From: Parus major
Taxonomy: Eukaryota > Chordata > Aves > Passeriformes > Paridae
DNA: 64,000 nt
Direction of reading: 5' to 3'
Assembly (NCBI RefSeq): GCF_001522545.3
Contig: NC_031774.1
Coordinates: 26,111,824-26,175,823, forward strand
Part shown: positions 39,585-54,700 of the stretch, piece after piece
Numbering within the stretch: position 1 is the first letter of the stretch
Layout: each line of letters opens with the position of its first letter
Translations under genes and position numbers: made by a program
Notes under the pieces: generated by a model
Database searches by the model: none
What the model was told of the DNA's origin: nothing
Seen by the model: the letters and a program-made list of their open reading frames with translations, nothing else

Positions 39585-39726
39585 TCAGAGCAGTTGCCAG
39601 TTGAATCCGAAGAAGATCTGATTCGTTTCTTGACTCCTGGCAATCTCCTCTATGATGCAGTGCTGCTGCCACAGCAGATGGAGCTTCCGGTAACGCTCCT
39701 GACATAAGTGGAGGGGATTGCCTCTT
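39585..39726 (-). CDS. UBR1: UBR1 last coding exon
   Basis: Encodes [19 protein letters not shown] through FNWQLL and stop TGA (complement of 39585-39587). The acceptor is a tandem CTGAAGAAG; the first AG gives K-R-G, which matches the family, while the second would drop the arginine. Confidence 0.93.
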
Positions 39727-42700
39727 CTTCAGAGAGGAAAAGAGAATAACCAGTTAGCATACCAGAACAGCAACTGTATAGGTTGCTAACATTAGCATGA
39801 GACTAATTAAATACTAATTAAATTCCAACAAGTCTATTGGAAATGTAAAAATATCTCTACCTGTGACAAGCAATGACTGCCACTTCTATGATGACATTTC
39901 AGCAATGGCAGTTCTGACATGTTTATGATTAAATGCATACAAACATTCTTGAGAAAATAAAAAGTTTAACAGTATCAAAGAAGTGTATTTTCTCATTATA
40001 AACTATCCATTCCTGACTGGATACTGCCATTAGCTCCTCAGGCCAAGACACACACTACATACAGTGCTGTACACACTAGCCAGAAGAATGTGTTGTCCAA
40101 TGAATATAAGAAAGCAAGAGATATAAAAATGGAAAGGCAGGAAGTCAAGCATTTACTTACTTTAGACCTGGATCTGTTTCTCCATATTCATCCAAGTAGG
40201 GTGCCGGATATAAGCAGCCCCTGGTTTTACCTTCAATGAGGACAACTTTGCATTCCCTGATTCTTAAAGAAAAGAATAGCTACATTTAAAATACAACTCC
40301 AAGAACACACTTCCCTTTTTGGTAAGCTATAATTTATGTCAAAGTATTGTTTTTCTATCTCAGACAAAAAGAATCAAATGCTTTGACAATGTTGTGAATT
40401 CTATCCTTCTAATACTCCCCTTCATTCTTTAACACACTGAATTCTGGCTACTTACTTGAGAAACATGCAGACTCCAGCTCCACACTGAAGAGCGTGAGAA
40501 GTACAGGCTCCCAGCTCCTCCCCATTCACCAGTTCCTGACAGCAAGTATTCTGGGAACACAACATTGCCCCACAGAATAAACACAATACTGGGTGTTTTT
40601 GTTCATCGTCAGAAGACCGTGGGCATCTAAAAGAAGTGTAACCAGCGTGTTACAGTAGGAATTAAAACTTTAAAAGAAATGTTGACTAAGGTTAATGTTC
40701 CTTAAAAATACTCCAAAAAGACCTAGCCAACTAATGAAAAACCCCAAGTCATAATCAAACAAAAACCTAAGACACATTATGTCACAATCATTTCACATAT
40801 CACACTGCTTGAAATGATTTATCTGCAAGATATCTGCTTTGAGTAGGAGGCTGAACTACATGATCAACAGAAGTCCCTTCTGACCTCAATTATCCTATGA
40901 TTCACTCTTCTTGGCATAAAACAGTGCCATCATCTGGGCTTGTTGTGTCCACTGCAAAAATAATTTTCAGGCTTATGGCCAAACCAAATGCACATTGCAC
41001 AGGAGAAAAATGAACAGCAGACTAAGCGATAAAAAATTTAAATGCTGTATTATCAAACACAAATTACTTCATTTAGCAAGCTGTTGTGTTTCACATTTTA
41101 AATGAACAGGTGCTAGTATTGGCCAGTATAACCATAACAATGCCTTCACTTCAAAATAATTTCTATATTCTTTCAACAGCAGTTACAGTAAATGCAATAA
41201 TATAAAATTCACTAAAAGTGACAAAACGCCTAAGAAGACAACTAAATATGCCTCATCTTACCTAAACTGAGAGGCTTGGTTCAGAAGGCAACTGTAGTCT
41301 TCAGGAAGCTCTATTAAATGATTTCTTTTCCTAGGATATCTGCATAAGTAGAATAGAACTATTATGAGAATAATGAAGATCAAAGTAAACAATGGAATAA
41401 ATAACCAAGAATCCCTGCTAAGCTTTTGGTCATTTCTGCAGAAGTCCACAATTCTAGAGCAATTCTTCAGTCCTGGAATCCCAAGTGAGATGCTCCACAT
41501 GGGAGCTTCAGCATTTCTATATTCCAGCAAAGGCACTGAATTAAAATTCCATATAGAACCTACATACATGAAGACATTTCATACTTCAGTTAGTTTTTGT
41601 TCTTTCCTAGAGCAGGACAGATTACTTGTCTAATAATGTTGTACAATCTCAAAGAGTCGCTGTATGAGGAATAATAAACAAGACATTTAAAGACAAAGAT
41701 ACTTCTAGTAGTAGAGCAGAAGGAATAAAACACAAAGTCTCTAACTTGCTCACAACAAGCACTTTATTCTTTCATGTGTTTTAAGTGAAAAACAGAAGAA
41801 CAATAAGCTTACCTTATTGTGATGCTTTTCCCTTTCAAACAACTTAACACCACTGGATCAGCACACCACCTATTCCAAACAAACATTTGCAGATGACAAC
41901 ATTTGATAAAAATAGACATTTAGGTTCATTAAATAAAACTAGTAAGTGATAAGCAAACACAAATCAGTAATAAAAGCATTGATAGTTCTACCTAAAACTT
42001 TGCAAGGAAAAACAGGGGTGTTTTTTTATAGTTTTCTTCAGTAGAATGTTTTAAGTTTGCATACAGGAGGAGAAACCTATGTGAAAAAACACCTAAAATT
42101 ATCATCATGCACATGAAAACACAAGATTTACACAGAGTTAAAAAAATGCATGCAATCTTCAGACATATTTTGTTTTTCAAAGTGGGCTACAATACACAGC
42201 ACCTCTTGAAATACATGCGCTAAAAGACACAGCATAAATAAATATTGTACAATCTAATAGAAAAAAATTGCTGTTTTTATTAAATAATCATCACCTAATG
42301 GTTATTTTACAATGGTTTATTGCATGATGTGTGCTTGCTTAGAATGACCAAATGTGTCTATCAAAACAATGGCAGATATTGGCCAGTTACTGAGCAGAGG
42401 AGCTGGTATGTTTAAAATGTCTTAAGTTATTTCTACAAAAAAAAGAAGGGAGAAATAACTGCAACAGATGGTCAATCTAGTATGCTTCATTTAACACATT
42501 TCTCAACAATCATCAGATTTAGTCTTCTGAAATAAGATTTTGTGAAAAAACATATGGGAACCTGCATGATGATTTGGCAACTGTTACTATTACGTTAAAT
42601 ATGCAGCCTCCTACTTGAAACATCTTTTTCTGACTGGCAGCACTGTAACTATTTGTTAATCCTGCTTCTAGTGATCTTTCCCAGTGTTCACAAGCACCAT

Positions 42701-45700
42701 CTTCTGTGTTCTCTTAGAAGAACTTCTATGTCTTTAAGCAAATATGTAGGAACACGACAAACTTATTTAATAGTTTACTTGTAGAAAATAATCTAGTAAT
42801 TTATAAATAATAAAATATACTACAAATTGAATTGATCATAATAAAACTGTATGTAAGGAACTGTTTAGGTCAGCTATAAGGACTGCTGGAAATCAACAGT
42901 TCAAATGAAGAAATCTAGACAACAAAGGCTGAAACAACTAAAGGTTAAAAAACCCAACCAAACAACAATGCAGTAAAAGCCAGTGTGAGTCAGATTTCTG
43001 CCAAGAACCAGAAATAATCATTACTGCCACCAGGTGATCAAATGGTCATGTTAAATACACAGAGACATTCTCCAACACAATATAGCTGGATTATTCTTAA
43101 TTGGGGATGATATGTTGCCTTATTGATTTTGAAGCTTTGAATGCAGAATTTAACTAATTCTTTCTTTACTGCTAAAGAAAGAATGTTTTCTTTACTGCTA
43201 CTTTCACAAACTGAAAGAGGAGAAATTTAGGTTAGAAATTAGGAAGAAATTCTTTCCTTTGAGGATGGTAAGATACTGAACAGGTTGCCCAGGGAAGTTG
43301 TGGATGCCCCAGCCCTAGAAGTGTTCATGGCCAGGCTGAATAGCAGGTTGGAACAGCCTGGTTTAGTAGAAGGTGTCCCTGCCCATGGCAGGGGGACTGG
43401 ATCCAGATGATTTTTAAGGACTCTCCCAACCCTCTAGCATTCTATGATTCTATGACTGCAGATGGCAATGTATGTAATGCTCAAATTGTACCTTTTCACT
43501 ATTAAGCCAATTTTAACATCCACCAGTCTATTTTGCAAATGCTGAGAAGAAATACAAAGCCTCACCCTACCAGCTACATGATTTTCTACATTCTCATTTT
43601 ACAGCTCATGTAATCAGCACTTTTGCTGCAGACAGATTAAAAACAGGCAAATGAACTATTGCTGGCATATCAAACAAGCAAAGGTTTAAAATAACTTCTG
43701 TCTGTATGGTTTCATGTAGGTCTGCAAGCACTAATCCCTTAAACTGAAATCATATACTATTGGAATTATCATAAAATAGAGAGTGTTTTGTGTTTCTGCA
43801 GTGCTTTAAGGGACTCAGAGTACCTGTGCAAAGCATTTAGAACTTCACTATGAATTTGAGCTCAGTCACTTATTATCAGTTTTAATCTAGAATTCCCACA
43901 GGACCACCACAACAGAAAAACATGGCCTGTCCAGTCCCAGTTAGTACCTTTGAAGCAGTGGATTTACTGTGTCCCAATATTCGTGGAAGAGCAGGAACAA
44001 ATTTGTAGGTAGAGAGAGGTAACTACAAAGTGCCTTGAATTGCCCTTCTTCAGAAACTGCAAAAGAAAACAGTTTAAGTGTTTAAGCACTGCTGAATAAT
44101 TCACTCAAAACTAGAAATCTCCAGATCCCTTTTCCATTGACTAGTCTATATCCTACAGCCTCAGCATAGATCCTACGTAGTAGAATTGGATATTATTCCA
44201 CCAACTTAATCAGAGCTATAATAATTTGGATAAGCTGAGGATCTGTTTAAAGAAATTTGATATATATTATTAAGTATTTTTTTAATGCATAAGTTACTGT
44301 AATAGCAGAATTCCTTGCTTAAATTACTGCATAATATGTAACAGAAGCACAGTAGATCTCTGGACTTGCATTTTAGTTTTCCACTATCCTTATGACAGTC
44401 CTCAATGACATTAAATTTTGCTGTAATCAAGTCAGTGTTAACATTACATAAAATTGGGCTAATTTTATGGTTTGTTGGGTGGTCATTTATTGTCTCTGCT
44501 ACAGAAAGTTATATTGTTGGTTCACCAGAAAGACTCCTCCCTACAGAATCAAAGATCCAGACTCCTGGTAAGGATAACAGTGTATCCCAACATGCAGAGA
44601 TTTTGACTTGCATATCCTAATAAAATTCAAAGTTGTTCACAGTTTATATAAATCAATTTTGTATTTTAGTTGTGGCATATTATACATGCTATATTTTGTC
44701 TCAGTTATTCATAAAAAATTCTTTACAAATAGTCAATGGTTCTGTGTTTCACTGCATTTTGACACATGATGAAATATTTCTTTTTGGTGTTAGGACCAGT
44801 AATGCATTAGGATCCTTCACAGAAGAGGCCAAAATTTTATGTGCTTTGTATCTATTTGGCTTTGTTTTGCTCAATCCCTGTATCTTTAGCATTTGCCAAC
44901 ATTAGCATTACATAAAAACATGGCATTTTAAAAATATATTTCAGGCAGTTTCTCAGGTGATGTAACCTAAATTCCTGAAATTATCCTTAAACTGCTGAAT
45001 CTTTATCAACAAGTACTTACTATCAATACATCACTGATAATTCACATATTTGCATATACTCAGAAATACTCAGAAGTAATGTTCTATGCAAAGAAGGCCA
45101 AGAACAGCTCAGCTTCACATGCCTGTCCCTTTCCTTACAAATTAGTAATTCCTTCATTTTCCAAGTCTTACTTTCCTGTATTGACTGTTGTTAAGTTATT
45201 GTGAATATTTAAAAATTCTTTCAAGACAAAGAAGGTCATAGATTTGTTTTCTCATATTTACCTTGTAGTAGCTCCTCAGGTGGAGAAACTCCCAGCAAAT
45301 AATGAAAAAATAAAGCAGCACAACGAAGGTAAGGCATGATGCCTTTTTTAACACAATCCCACACAAGCCAGCCTGGAATATCCTGACTAAAGCAACTGTA
45401 AAACACAAATGAGAAACAGCTGCAGTAGTTTATAGTGTAAATCATTCTAGCACTCTCACATTTTGGCTAGCATTGATAGAATGGTAGCTGTGTAGAAGGA
45501 AACCTCATGTACCCCAAATTCTGTGAAACACAGCCACCAGCACTTCCAACTTCCCCTTTGCCCAAGGAATGAGTACTGAGTTTATGAACCACACCTGTAT
45601 TAAATCTTCAAATTAGACAGCTGTACCTATCAGAAAAATAGGCATTAACACTCAAATAAACAATAATGTTCAGCTTTACACTTATCCCCCCTTTCTAGTA

Positions 45701-48700
45701 GGACCATTTCATTCTTCCTGGATTCCATTCATAACACAAGAGATCTAAACCAAAATAATCAAAGTAAATTTAAAAAAAAAATACTGCAGTTGGACATATT
45801 TCTCTCCACAATGGATACAGGTATTTTTTCATCCACAGGTTAATGATTTACTCTGCTGTCAACAAAAGTAGCCACTTTTACTAACACTAGTTTCAGTGTT
45901 CAGGAGCATGGCAAGAAAGCACAAGGCACTGTGCTAACTCCCCATACAAAATGAGTACTTTTTTTCCTGTCTTCTTTGTTGCCCTGTGGATTGCTGACTT
46001 TCCAGGAAAATGTAACACAATTGAAGTGCTACTTACCCACTGGTGTACTGGGAAACCTCTCTACAGAAAGACTGTGCAGACTGTGCCTCCTCACTGTTGT
46101 CAGATGAGTGAGCAGCAGGGGATTCTGCACACAAAAAGATGAATCCACTGTAAATTCACTCCATCCTGACACACTTGTCTTAGAAATACTAAAACTTTGA
46201 TTTTAATTATTAAATTGCATTACAGAATTAATTTTGCTTTAATTTTCTTAATTCTTTTCTATTTGCTGTTTTCTGTCTTTAAAATGTTCTCCTAAGACTG
46301 AATGCTGTAAAGAAGAATCAGGATTACTCCCTCATTGCTTATCCTTATTGCAGTAGAGAATTGCTTTCTTCCCTTGAACTTTTGAAGTTGTCCTATGGAG
46401 CTTAAGCTACAGGAATTTTTAAAAACACCTAGATTTTTTTAAATTCCTATTATACTGAAGGAAAAAAGTATTAGCTAGAAAGTCTATTTGGTAATTTTTA
46501 ACAATGTTATGAAACAGAGAGATAAATTCAATTCTCTTCTATCAGCTCACAGGATTCTGTATTTCAGACCTGGGTATTTACTAAGTTGATGGGTAAAGAA
46601 AGTTTTATTTCCCAAATCCATGTTGATTATCACTGCACAGCTCAGTGATGCTGGCAGAACTTTGATTCTCCTACAAGGAGTGAAGAAGGCAAAATCACCC
46701 CTCTGAAATGAGTGACTGAAACAACTACTGGTATATCAATAACAATTTTGTTTTCTTAGCCTACGCACACAAAACAAAACAAAATAAAATGCTCTGAACT
46801 TGATGTAGCACTACTTAATTTTTACCAGAAAACACCAGAACACTTATTACTACCTAGGCCTAAGTGTCACTTATTATGAGGACGTTTATATCTGGAAGAC
46901 GCTAATGGTATCAATCCATTATTTTTAAGAAACTGTGCAAAAATACCAGAAAAATGCAACACACATACACATCTACCTGTTGCTGAAGAGATGATGATTT
47001 GCATTATGTGTGCCAGTGTTGTCAGATGGAAGAGGTAGAGGTGGTTATAGGCTGAACTAACTGATGAAGGTTGCAAGTCTACAGCATCTTCCCAGTATAA
47101 AGATGGAAAGGATAACACAGCTCCCACCTACAGTGAAAAGGAATAGGCAAATATTTAAGTGTCAAAGCTTTGGTAGTAGATAAAAGGATAACAATTATAC
47201 TCTCACTATACATTTGTAGATTAACATACTCCAGCTACAGAAATACATCTTGCCAGTTTTAATTCAAAGTGTAGCAAAAACTTACTGGAAAGTAATAACC
47301 ATTTGTGCACTAGGGCATGTAGGAAACTCAGAGCTGCAAGGTAATTACCAGTTTAGAGATATATCATGCCCACTTCCTAAAAAGCTTAATTTCTGTTCTT
47401 TGACACAAGACAAAACACACTGAAAAAAGAGCGAAGTGAGACCAAGTATTAGATACAAGGGCAGCCAAGGCAAAACAGATTTTATTCCGTAAGATTGGTT
47501 TTGTTGGCTGCTTTGTTTTCTGCTTGCTTGGGGTTTTTTTAACAGCAGAAAAATCTATAATATAGATTTGTATTAAGGACAGAAAGATGAGGCTAAGAAA
47601 AATAGAGAAGGAAATGAGAGTCAGTGTGAAGGAATCAGAAGGTATTAGATACTGACTGAGAGGGAAAGTGAGGGAAAGAAACTGAGTGCATTTCTAAGTT
47701 TATTTTTTATGCTTAATAACAATGGAAGTGGTAAAAAGAAGATCGAGATTGCAATAATGAAATTTAATAATAACAAGACAGCAAAGACTTGAAAGTTAGC
47801 AGAACTAAAAGCAAACATATATAGCAGTCATATATAATTGTCAGATTGTGGTTCATGTATAATCATTTGACTCATTCAAGTGAACAGATACTATTTACAG
47901 AGTACAGTACACAAAAATGTATGCTCAAAATAAAGTATTAATACAAAGAATAAAATAAACCCGCTTACCAAAACGTGGAACATATCTACTTCTAAGAGTG
48001 ATGGAGTGTCTTCTCCTTTAAAGTTTGGTAGGAGAACTACAAAATAAAGGTATCAATTATACATTTAGCATGTATTTTCTTCCTTTGGATTGAACTACAG
48101 TATTAGAATCTGATTTTACAGCCTCTATCTTTTCTGTATTTTCATCATAAAAATGTCCAGATCTCTAAAGTAAAGATCTATTAAATTAACTGCTTACCAC
48201 TGATTTAATTGATTGTGCATGTTTAGCTATATATCTAGCATGTTTAGCTAGATTATTATATTTAGCTATGTTTAGCTGACAATTTTACTTAATATATTTT
48301 CAAAATTCTGAGGCGTATATGTCTCCAGCTCTAATAAATCACACACAGTGTTAAGGGTAAAGGTACTTAGGCACCTCAACCCTACATCCCCCACAACCTC
48401 ATCCAATACAAAAGCCTAAGAACCTAAGAGCTTTATCTAACGGAAAGCAAATCAGAGAGTGGGATTCACTAAGGTTACCATACTAACCCAACCAGTAAGA
48501 AACATGCCTCAAACTAGCTCTCCCTGAGACTGAAATATCCTAAGCTAGGCTTCAAGCAGCCTTTTGAAAATACTCGAAGTCACAGAATTATAGAATGGTT
48601 TGCACTGAAAGGGAGTTAAAGGTCATCCAATTAAACTCCCTTGCCTAAGGCAGGAATGTGACTCTACATCAGGTTGCTCAGAGCTTCATCCAATCTGACC

Positions 48701-51700
48701 TTTAACACTTTCAGGGATGCAGCAACCACAACTTCCTTGAGCAGCCTGTTTCAGTGCCTCACCACCCCTACAGTACAGAAATTCTGCCTAACAGTTAATC
48801 TAAACCTAGTGTTTTTCAATTTAAAACCATTCCCCTTTGTCCTGCTCCTATCTACCTCTATAAAAAGTCCCTCTCCTTCCTTTTTATAAGCCAAATAAGG
48901 CTGCAATGAAGCCTTCCCAGGGTCTTCTCTTCTCCATGCTGAGTCTCAAAATTAAGGAATACCTATTTTGTGGCTTTATTCACCTGTTTAGAAGAGAATT
49001 TGAGTAATTCTGAACATTGTCAGAAACAGTTGGTACTCATCTGTTCCAGACTTTACTATCTGTAGGTCTGGGGTGAGTTCAGTCTACACCACATCATTTC
49101 AGGCAACTGAAATGAGCACTTATCAAGTACTCCAGCCCTTGCTTCTGTGCTGTGTTAACCTGTGTGCCACTTTGGAATAGAAATATCTGCAACACAAAAG
49201 GTAGTAAATAAAAGGAGTACAGTACCTCCTAGAAGACGAATCAGATGTTTCTGAATCAGGACCTGTGGGGATGTTGTTCTCTGAGCAGCTGCAAACTGTA
49301 CTAATGCTTTAAGGCCACTGTGCTAGAGCGCAAGAGAAAATGATTCAATGGGAAAAAAGGCAAAATATATAATGATACAGAACTGTAAAAACATATCTAC
49401 TTCTACATAAACATAAAAGACATTTATAAATGAATTTAATATGAACATCCATATATAAGCAGACATACTATTCTTCCAAAGTGCTCTTTGTGCAATGAAT
49501 CCAAACATTGAGAGATATACTCAGCAGAGAATGATCATGATGTTAGCAGTTTCAACAGGTTTATAGATGCATGTATATTATAAATAAACTTTTTTGTTTA
49601 AAAACATTGTATATCTTACTCATCCATACCTGTCTATTTTGTAGAGATCCAAATAAAGGCTTGCCCTCTGTTTCCAAGAGGTTTTCTTAAAATTAAACAC
49701 AGAAAAAAATTAAGTTGTTTTTTTTCTACTGAACCTAATACTAGTTTATTCTTAATATATACACTCCTTTTTAAAGCTCAACTCATTGTTATAAGAGAAT
49801 TCTCTTGGAAAAAAAAAAAAAGTCTGTCTTAAATGGCATGGATCATTTCCAAGATAAATTATTGTAGTAAGCTTTTTAAAATTTTCAGTTTTCAGATCTT
49901 GCTAACTAAAGATTTAAAGCAATGCTGCTTCACATGAATGATGATAAAACATTCATTCTATGCAGTCAGATTTATTTTCAGTTGCCCTTATGCAACACTC
50001 AAAACCATCAAGTTACATTTACAGAGATGCTATGCAGCCATCTCACCCTCGTATTTATCACAGAACCTTAGACAGGCAGGTCCATCCTCACTAGACCAGG
50101 TTGTTTAAGGCCTTATCCAGCCTGCCCCTGCCAGGGCTGGGGCAGCCACAACAAGCCTTGGCAACCTGGCAAAATTTGCACTACTGCATTTGACTGCAGT
50201 TGAAAGGAAATACTTTGAAAACAAAACTCCCAAGTTGGAATACAGTTCATCTTTCCTCCCTGAGTGCATTGGTTCTGAAGGAATAATAAAGAAAAAATAA
50301 GCTGATAAAAATAAGAAATCAAATTAATTGAGTAAAAAGGTACCAATTAAAATGTTTTTGTATTTTAATCACTTTTCAGAGACGAAACAGTACACTTGGA
50401 ATTTTTAAATTTTATTTAATTGGGAGATTTTGGTTTGGAGGCATCTTGTTGTGGGGTTTTGGTGGGGTTTTTTTGAGTTTGTTTGTTTCTTTCAGGAGTC
50501 TGACTTTTGGCAATTATACCAATTCATATCAATTGGGTCAATGATGCTTTGAACCTCCTCTAGAGGCTCCTCTGAAGTTCCTTGTCTAGGCAGCTTGGCT
50601 ATGTGCCCATTAAATGGTTTTAATAACGCACTATAACTAGACTCCAGACCAGCATACTGAAGCTATCCAGGCAGTTTGGCTGCACAATTTCACAGACATC
50701 TGCTCTATTTGCAAACAAAAATGAATCCAAGGAAGTGGTGTGGCCTAGGATAAGTCAAACTGCCACACTGGTCCCTCTGCCTTTATACTCTTCTCCTCAA
50801 GAGCACCTGAATTTTCTTTCACTAACACAGGCCCTCAACATCACACCTATGATAACAATTATTGCATTTAAACACTTGCTGGCAAACTCTTCCTTGATAG
50901 CCACCAATATCTTTTTTCATATACCAAACAAAACCAACCTGCACAGTATTAAGTAATGTTAATAAAGTGGGTGGCTTCTGGTATTTTCTCAACCTTTTTG
51001 AAAATACAGAATCCATCACTAAAGATGCAATCAGTTCTCTGACTATTTCTGCCTTATCAGAATATTCACAATTTACCTCAAAACCTTCTGAACTTCTGAT
51101 ATTCCACTAGAGATTTAAGGCAGACTAAACTTCTGCTTCAACAGGTTCATCAAGAAATACTTGGCATAGTTGGCAAATCACATGTATGGAAGTCTACAAT
51201 TGCATTCTTAATCCCTTCATCATGCATTTTAGACCTAGATCTTGCCTTTTTCCCTGCCTGGAAGCCTCTACAGATTTATCCACATCTTCATGTTTATTAC
51301 ACAAACTTGTGTTTGTAGTACAGAAATGACATGAGATAAATAGGTATATTATTGCAAAAACTGAAATTATTTTTCTGGTATTTGTTTTGCCTTCAGAGAT
51401 TCATGGCAGAGAATGTTTGATAGTTTTTTTTGTAGGTTTCTTGTTTGTTTCTTTTCCTACCAGGTACCTATTTGGCAATTTCAGAATATAAGAGAATTTC
51501 TTCTATAAATCCCATGAAAACTCTTTTAGAATACAGACCAAAACAAATAATGAGACGGGGAGTGCTATTTCACAGCTATTGGATATTTAGCATAGGAGAT
51601 GCCTGCAGGTCAATGAACTTTGGCAGCCTGAAGATATTAATTGAACATGCTTAATGTTACAATAAGTAATGTGGAACATGACCACTAACTGCTGTCTCAA

Positions 51701-54700
51701 ATGAAACTCAGTGCTGGAATTCCATAGCGTATTTCATGAGCTACTATCTAAGAAAAACATCCTATTATTTATATTGGTTTATAGATAATAATTCTGTTAT
51801 TTTATATGCAGTTACATATCATTTACTTTGCTATACTTTACATATGGCTTGTACTTATGTCAAACTTATTTGTACAATCATATTGTATAAAATTAAACAA
51901 TCAAGCAACTGGAACATTTTCAATTCATAAGAAGGAATAAATTGAAATTATGCTTTACCTATACACTGGATGGTAAAAGCACATGTGCTCCAGGTCATCA
52001 TAGGAATCCGGGAATCAGCTTCATTCGGAGCAACTTTGAGCCCAACTCTGTAAATGGTGGTGGCAAAGAGAATAAGCATCTCCTTGATACTGCTTGAGTA
52101 CTTGGCTCTGCAAAACCAAGACAAGAAAATTTCAGTCTCAATTATTAATAGTGTTAATTACTTTCTGGTTAATCAATCACCAAAGTCTAACAAAGTCTAA
52201 GTCCAAACCAAGACAGTTATTTATGGATGAAATATTGATAGCAAAGACTCTTTGTCTGGACAGATGAAAAAAAATCTCTAGTTTTCAGCAGTAAACAAGT
52301 ACCTTGACAAAAAAGGCTTTACAAATTGAGAGATTAAGAGCCACCAGGCTAGAAGATATTATTTCTGTGTATTACCTTATAATTCATGTTAGAGAAATGC
52401 AAATATATCAAAGTAAAATACAATGAAAACAAACATTGAAAGAAACTAATTTTAAGTCCTGAAGCAAAAATAATAAGGTGCTAAAAATGGAAGACATTTC
52501 AAGTGTGTTCTTGAACACATTTTTTAGCATTTAAGCTCTTTTCAAATTACATTATATTGGTTTATATAAATGTAGTTTCATGTAAACAAGTGTTTAGCAG
52601 TTTTAGTGCCCTGTGAGGTTTTTTTCAAGTCGTACACAGAACTTTTTAACAGTAATATATGACATTTGTATTAATTCCCTATATCTTCATGGACAAAACA
52701 GTTGTACCACAAAATCTGGAGTTTAGCCAGGCTTATACCTAAACAACACTGTTTAAGTTTAAACTACAGTATGTTTCCCATAAAGATAAGTTATCAAGAA
52801 AAAATTTGATTATTGAAAAAAAAATTGATTCATGTTGTGTTTCTGACAAGAGAACATTTTTTTATTTTTTTACCAATAAAAGACATGTGGGTACTTTGCA
52901 TACTTGTGTTGTCAGTCTGAAGTGACAGAGTACTTACAGCATGATCTATAAAGAAATAAGGGACAGCTGAGCTCACTTGAAAAGTATCTACCCATTCATT
53001 CTGTTTTAGTGGGCAAATGCTTTTGCCCACTGGGACTGAACATGCTTAATGTTACAATTAGTAATGTGGAACATGATCACTAATTGCTGTCTCAAATTAA
53101 ACTCAATGTTGCTATTGAATTGAATTTAGAATAGAATAGAAACAGACAACAGCTCTATTTCTCTAAGTGATCCATCATTGTGTCTAAAACCATCTGCAAT
53201 CTATGTCCAAAACAGACATGTAGCAAGAAAATCAAAGCAAATGGATAATAAACAACTTACTGCCTAGAGGCACAGCAAGTAACTCAAATCACTGGAATTG
53301 TGGATTAGAAGATTGGAGACTCCCAGCTTCATACCAAGAACATAGTAAGTACCAGACTGGATTTGACTAAAAGGTGCACTCAGTTCCTCACAGATTCAAT
53401 ACTCAGTGAATGTTTATGGAAAAGAATAAGTAAGCCCCAAGTCAGACCAAACAAACCACGTCTTTCCTTCAATACAAATTCTGAAGCATACCAGGGATAC
53501 AGAAGGGAAAACTAATATAATGCAGAAAATACTTCCAGTAACACTTACGAGGACTGAACTCCAAAACTAAGGATGGAATGGAATTCCAAAGCCGAGTTCC
53601 CCGTTCCCTTGTTGGTGAAAGGTGGAAGATTTTGTTTGTCTCCTTCCAGGAAAAAAAAATAGATCCACATTAAGAAGCAAAGAAGCTGTTACAGTTTTTA
53701 CAGCAGTTTAAGAAAAGAGAGTTGTCTTTTTATTTCAAACTGATTTGAAAACAATTGCAAACACACCTTACCAGCCAGCCTATATTCCATGATTCCTTAA
53801 GTAACACTTGACTCTATTCCCCAACACAGTAGATTCTCTGTGCCTTCTGTTTTCTAAATACTTTCCTTTTGTCCTTTATAATTTAGTTGTTTTCTTTTTT
53901 ACTACCTCACAGTCCATACAAAAGTTTAATTAACCATGAGCATTAGTCTGTCAGCATCGTCTCCAAGTGCACGTAATTTTTTTTTCTACAGGAAAGATGG
54001 AAATAATTTAACAAAAGCCAGAAAATTGGTGAGGGCACTGAAATCAAGACATCAATTCAGAAAAGGCAGTAACTTTTATCCCTGGCTTTATTTGATACTG
54101 TCTTGATTGAGAGCAAAATGTATTATTTATTTGAAGTTTTCTGCTGGTACTAGTTAAAGCATGCACTGATGTATTTCCCACAGAATAGCTTAAAAATTAA
54201 GATAACAAACCTTTAGCATTTTTCACACTGTAGCCTGATATTCTGACTGTGACAATCTCCAGCCACCTAGCTAGGGACAGGATTTGAGCTACTGCCTCTG
54301 CATCCTCACTGAAAAGAAAAACAGAAAGCATGTTTTACTTTAACACTCAAAGAACCACCTTAACTAAAAAAGCAGAGGACATAATCAGATCCAAACATAT
54401 TAACACACTATTTGCTCAGTTTTACTGGCTTCAGAAATGTTGAGCAAACAGTACAAAATAGAGTGCAAGGCTAAATACTAGGTCTAGGTACTTTCTCATT
54501 TGATTTCAGATCCAAAGAATAGGCAACCCAAAAATGTTTTATAAAAAATAAAATATTTACTGACAAAAGAAGTATATTTGGCTAAACAATCAATAAGGAG
54601 ATACGCAGTATTTTATACAGATAGGAAAGCTCAAACCAAGTTTTCCCTCCAAAAATTTGAAAAGCTGACCAGTCCAAAAGTAGTATTTCCTTTTTTTCTT

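Noticed and set aside
41258..41569. 103-codon minus-strand frame with a hydrophobic stretch resembling a membrane protein
   Set aside because: Only the last 26 codons are coding, as a UBR1 exon; the upstream part is intron read through, including the acceptor.
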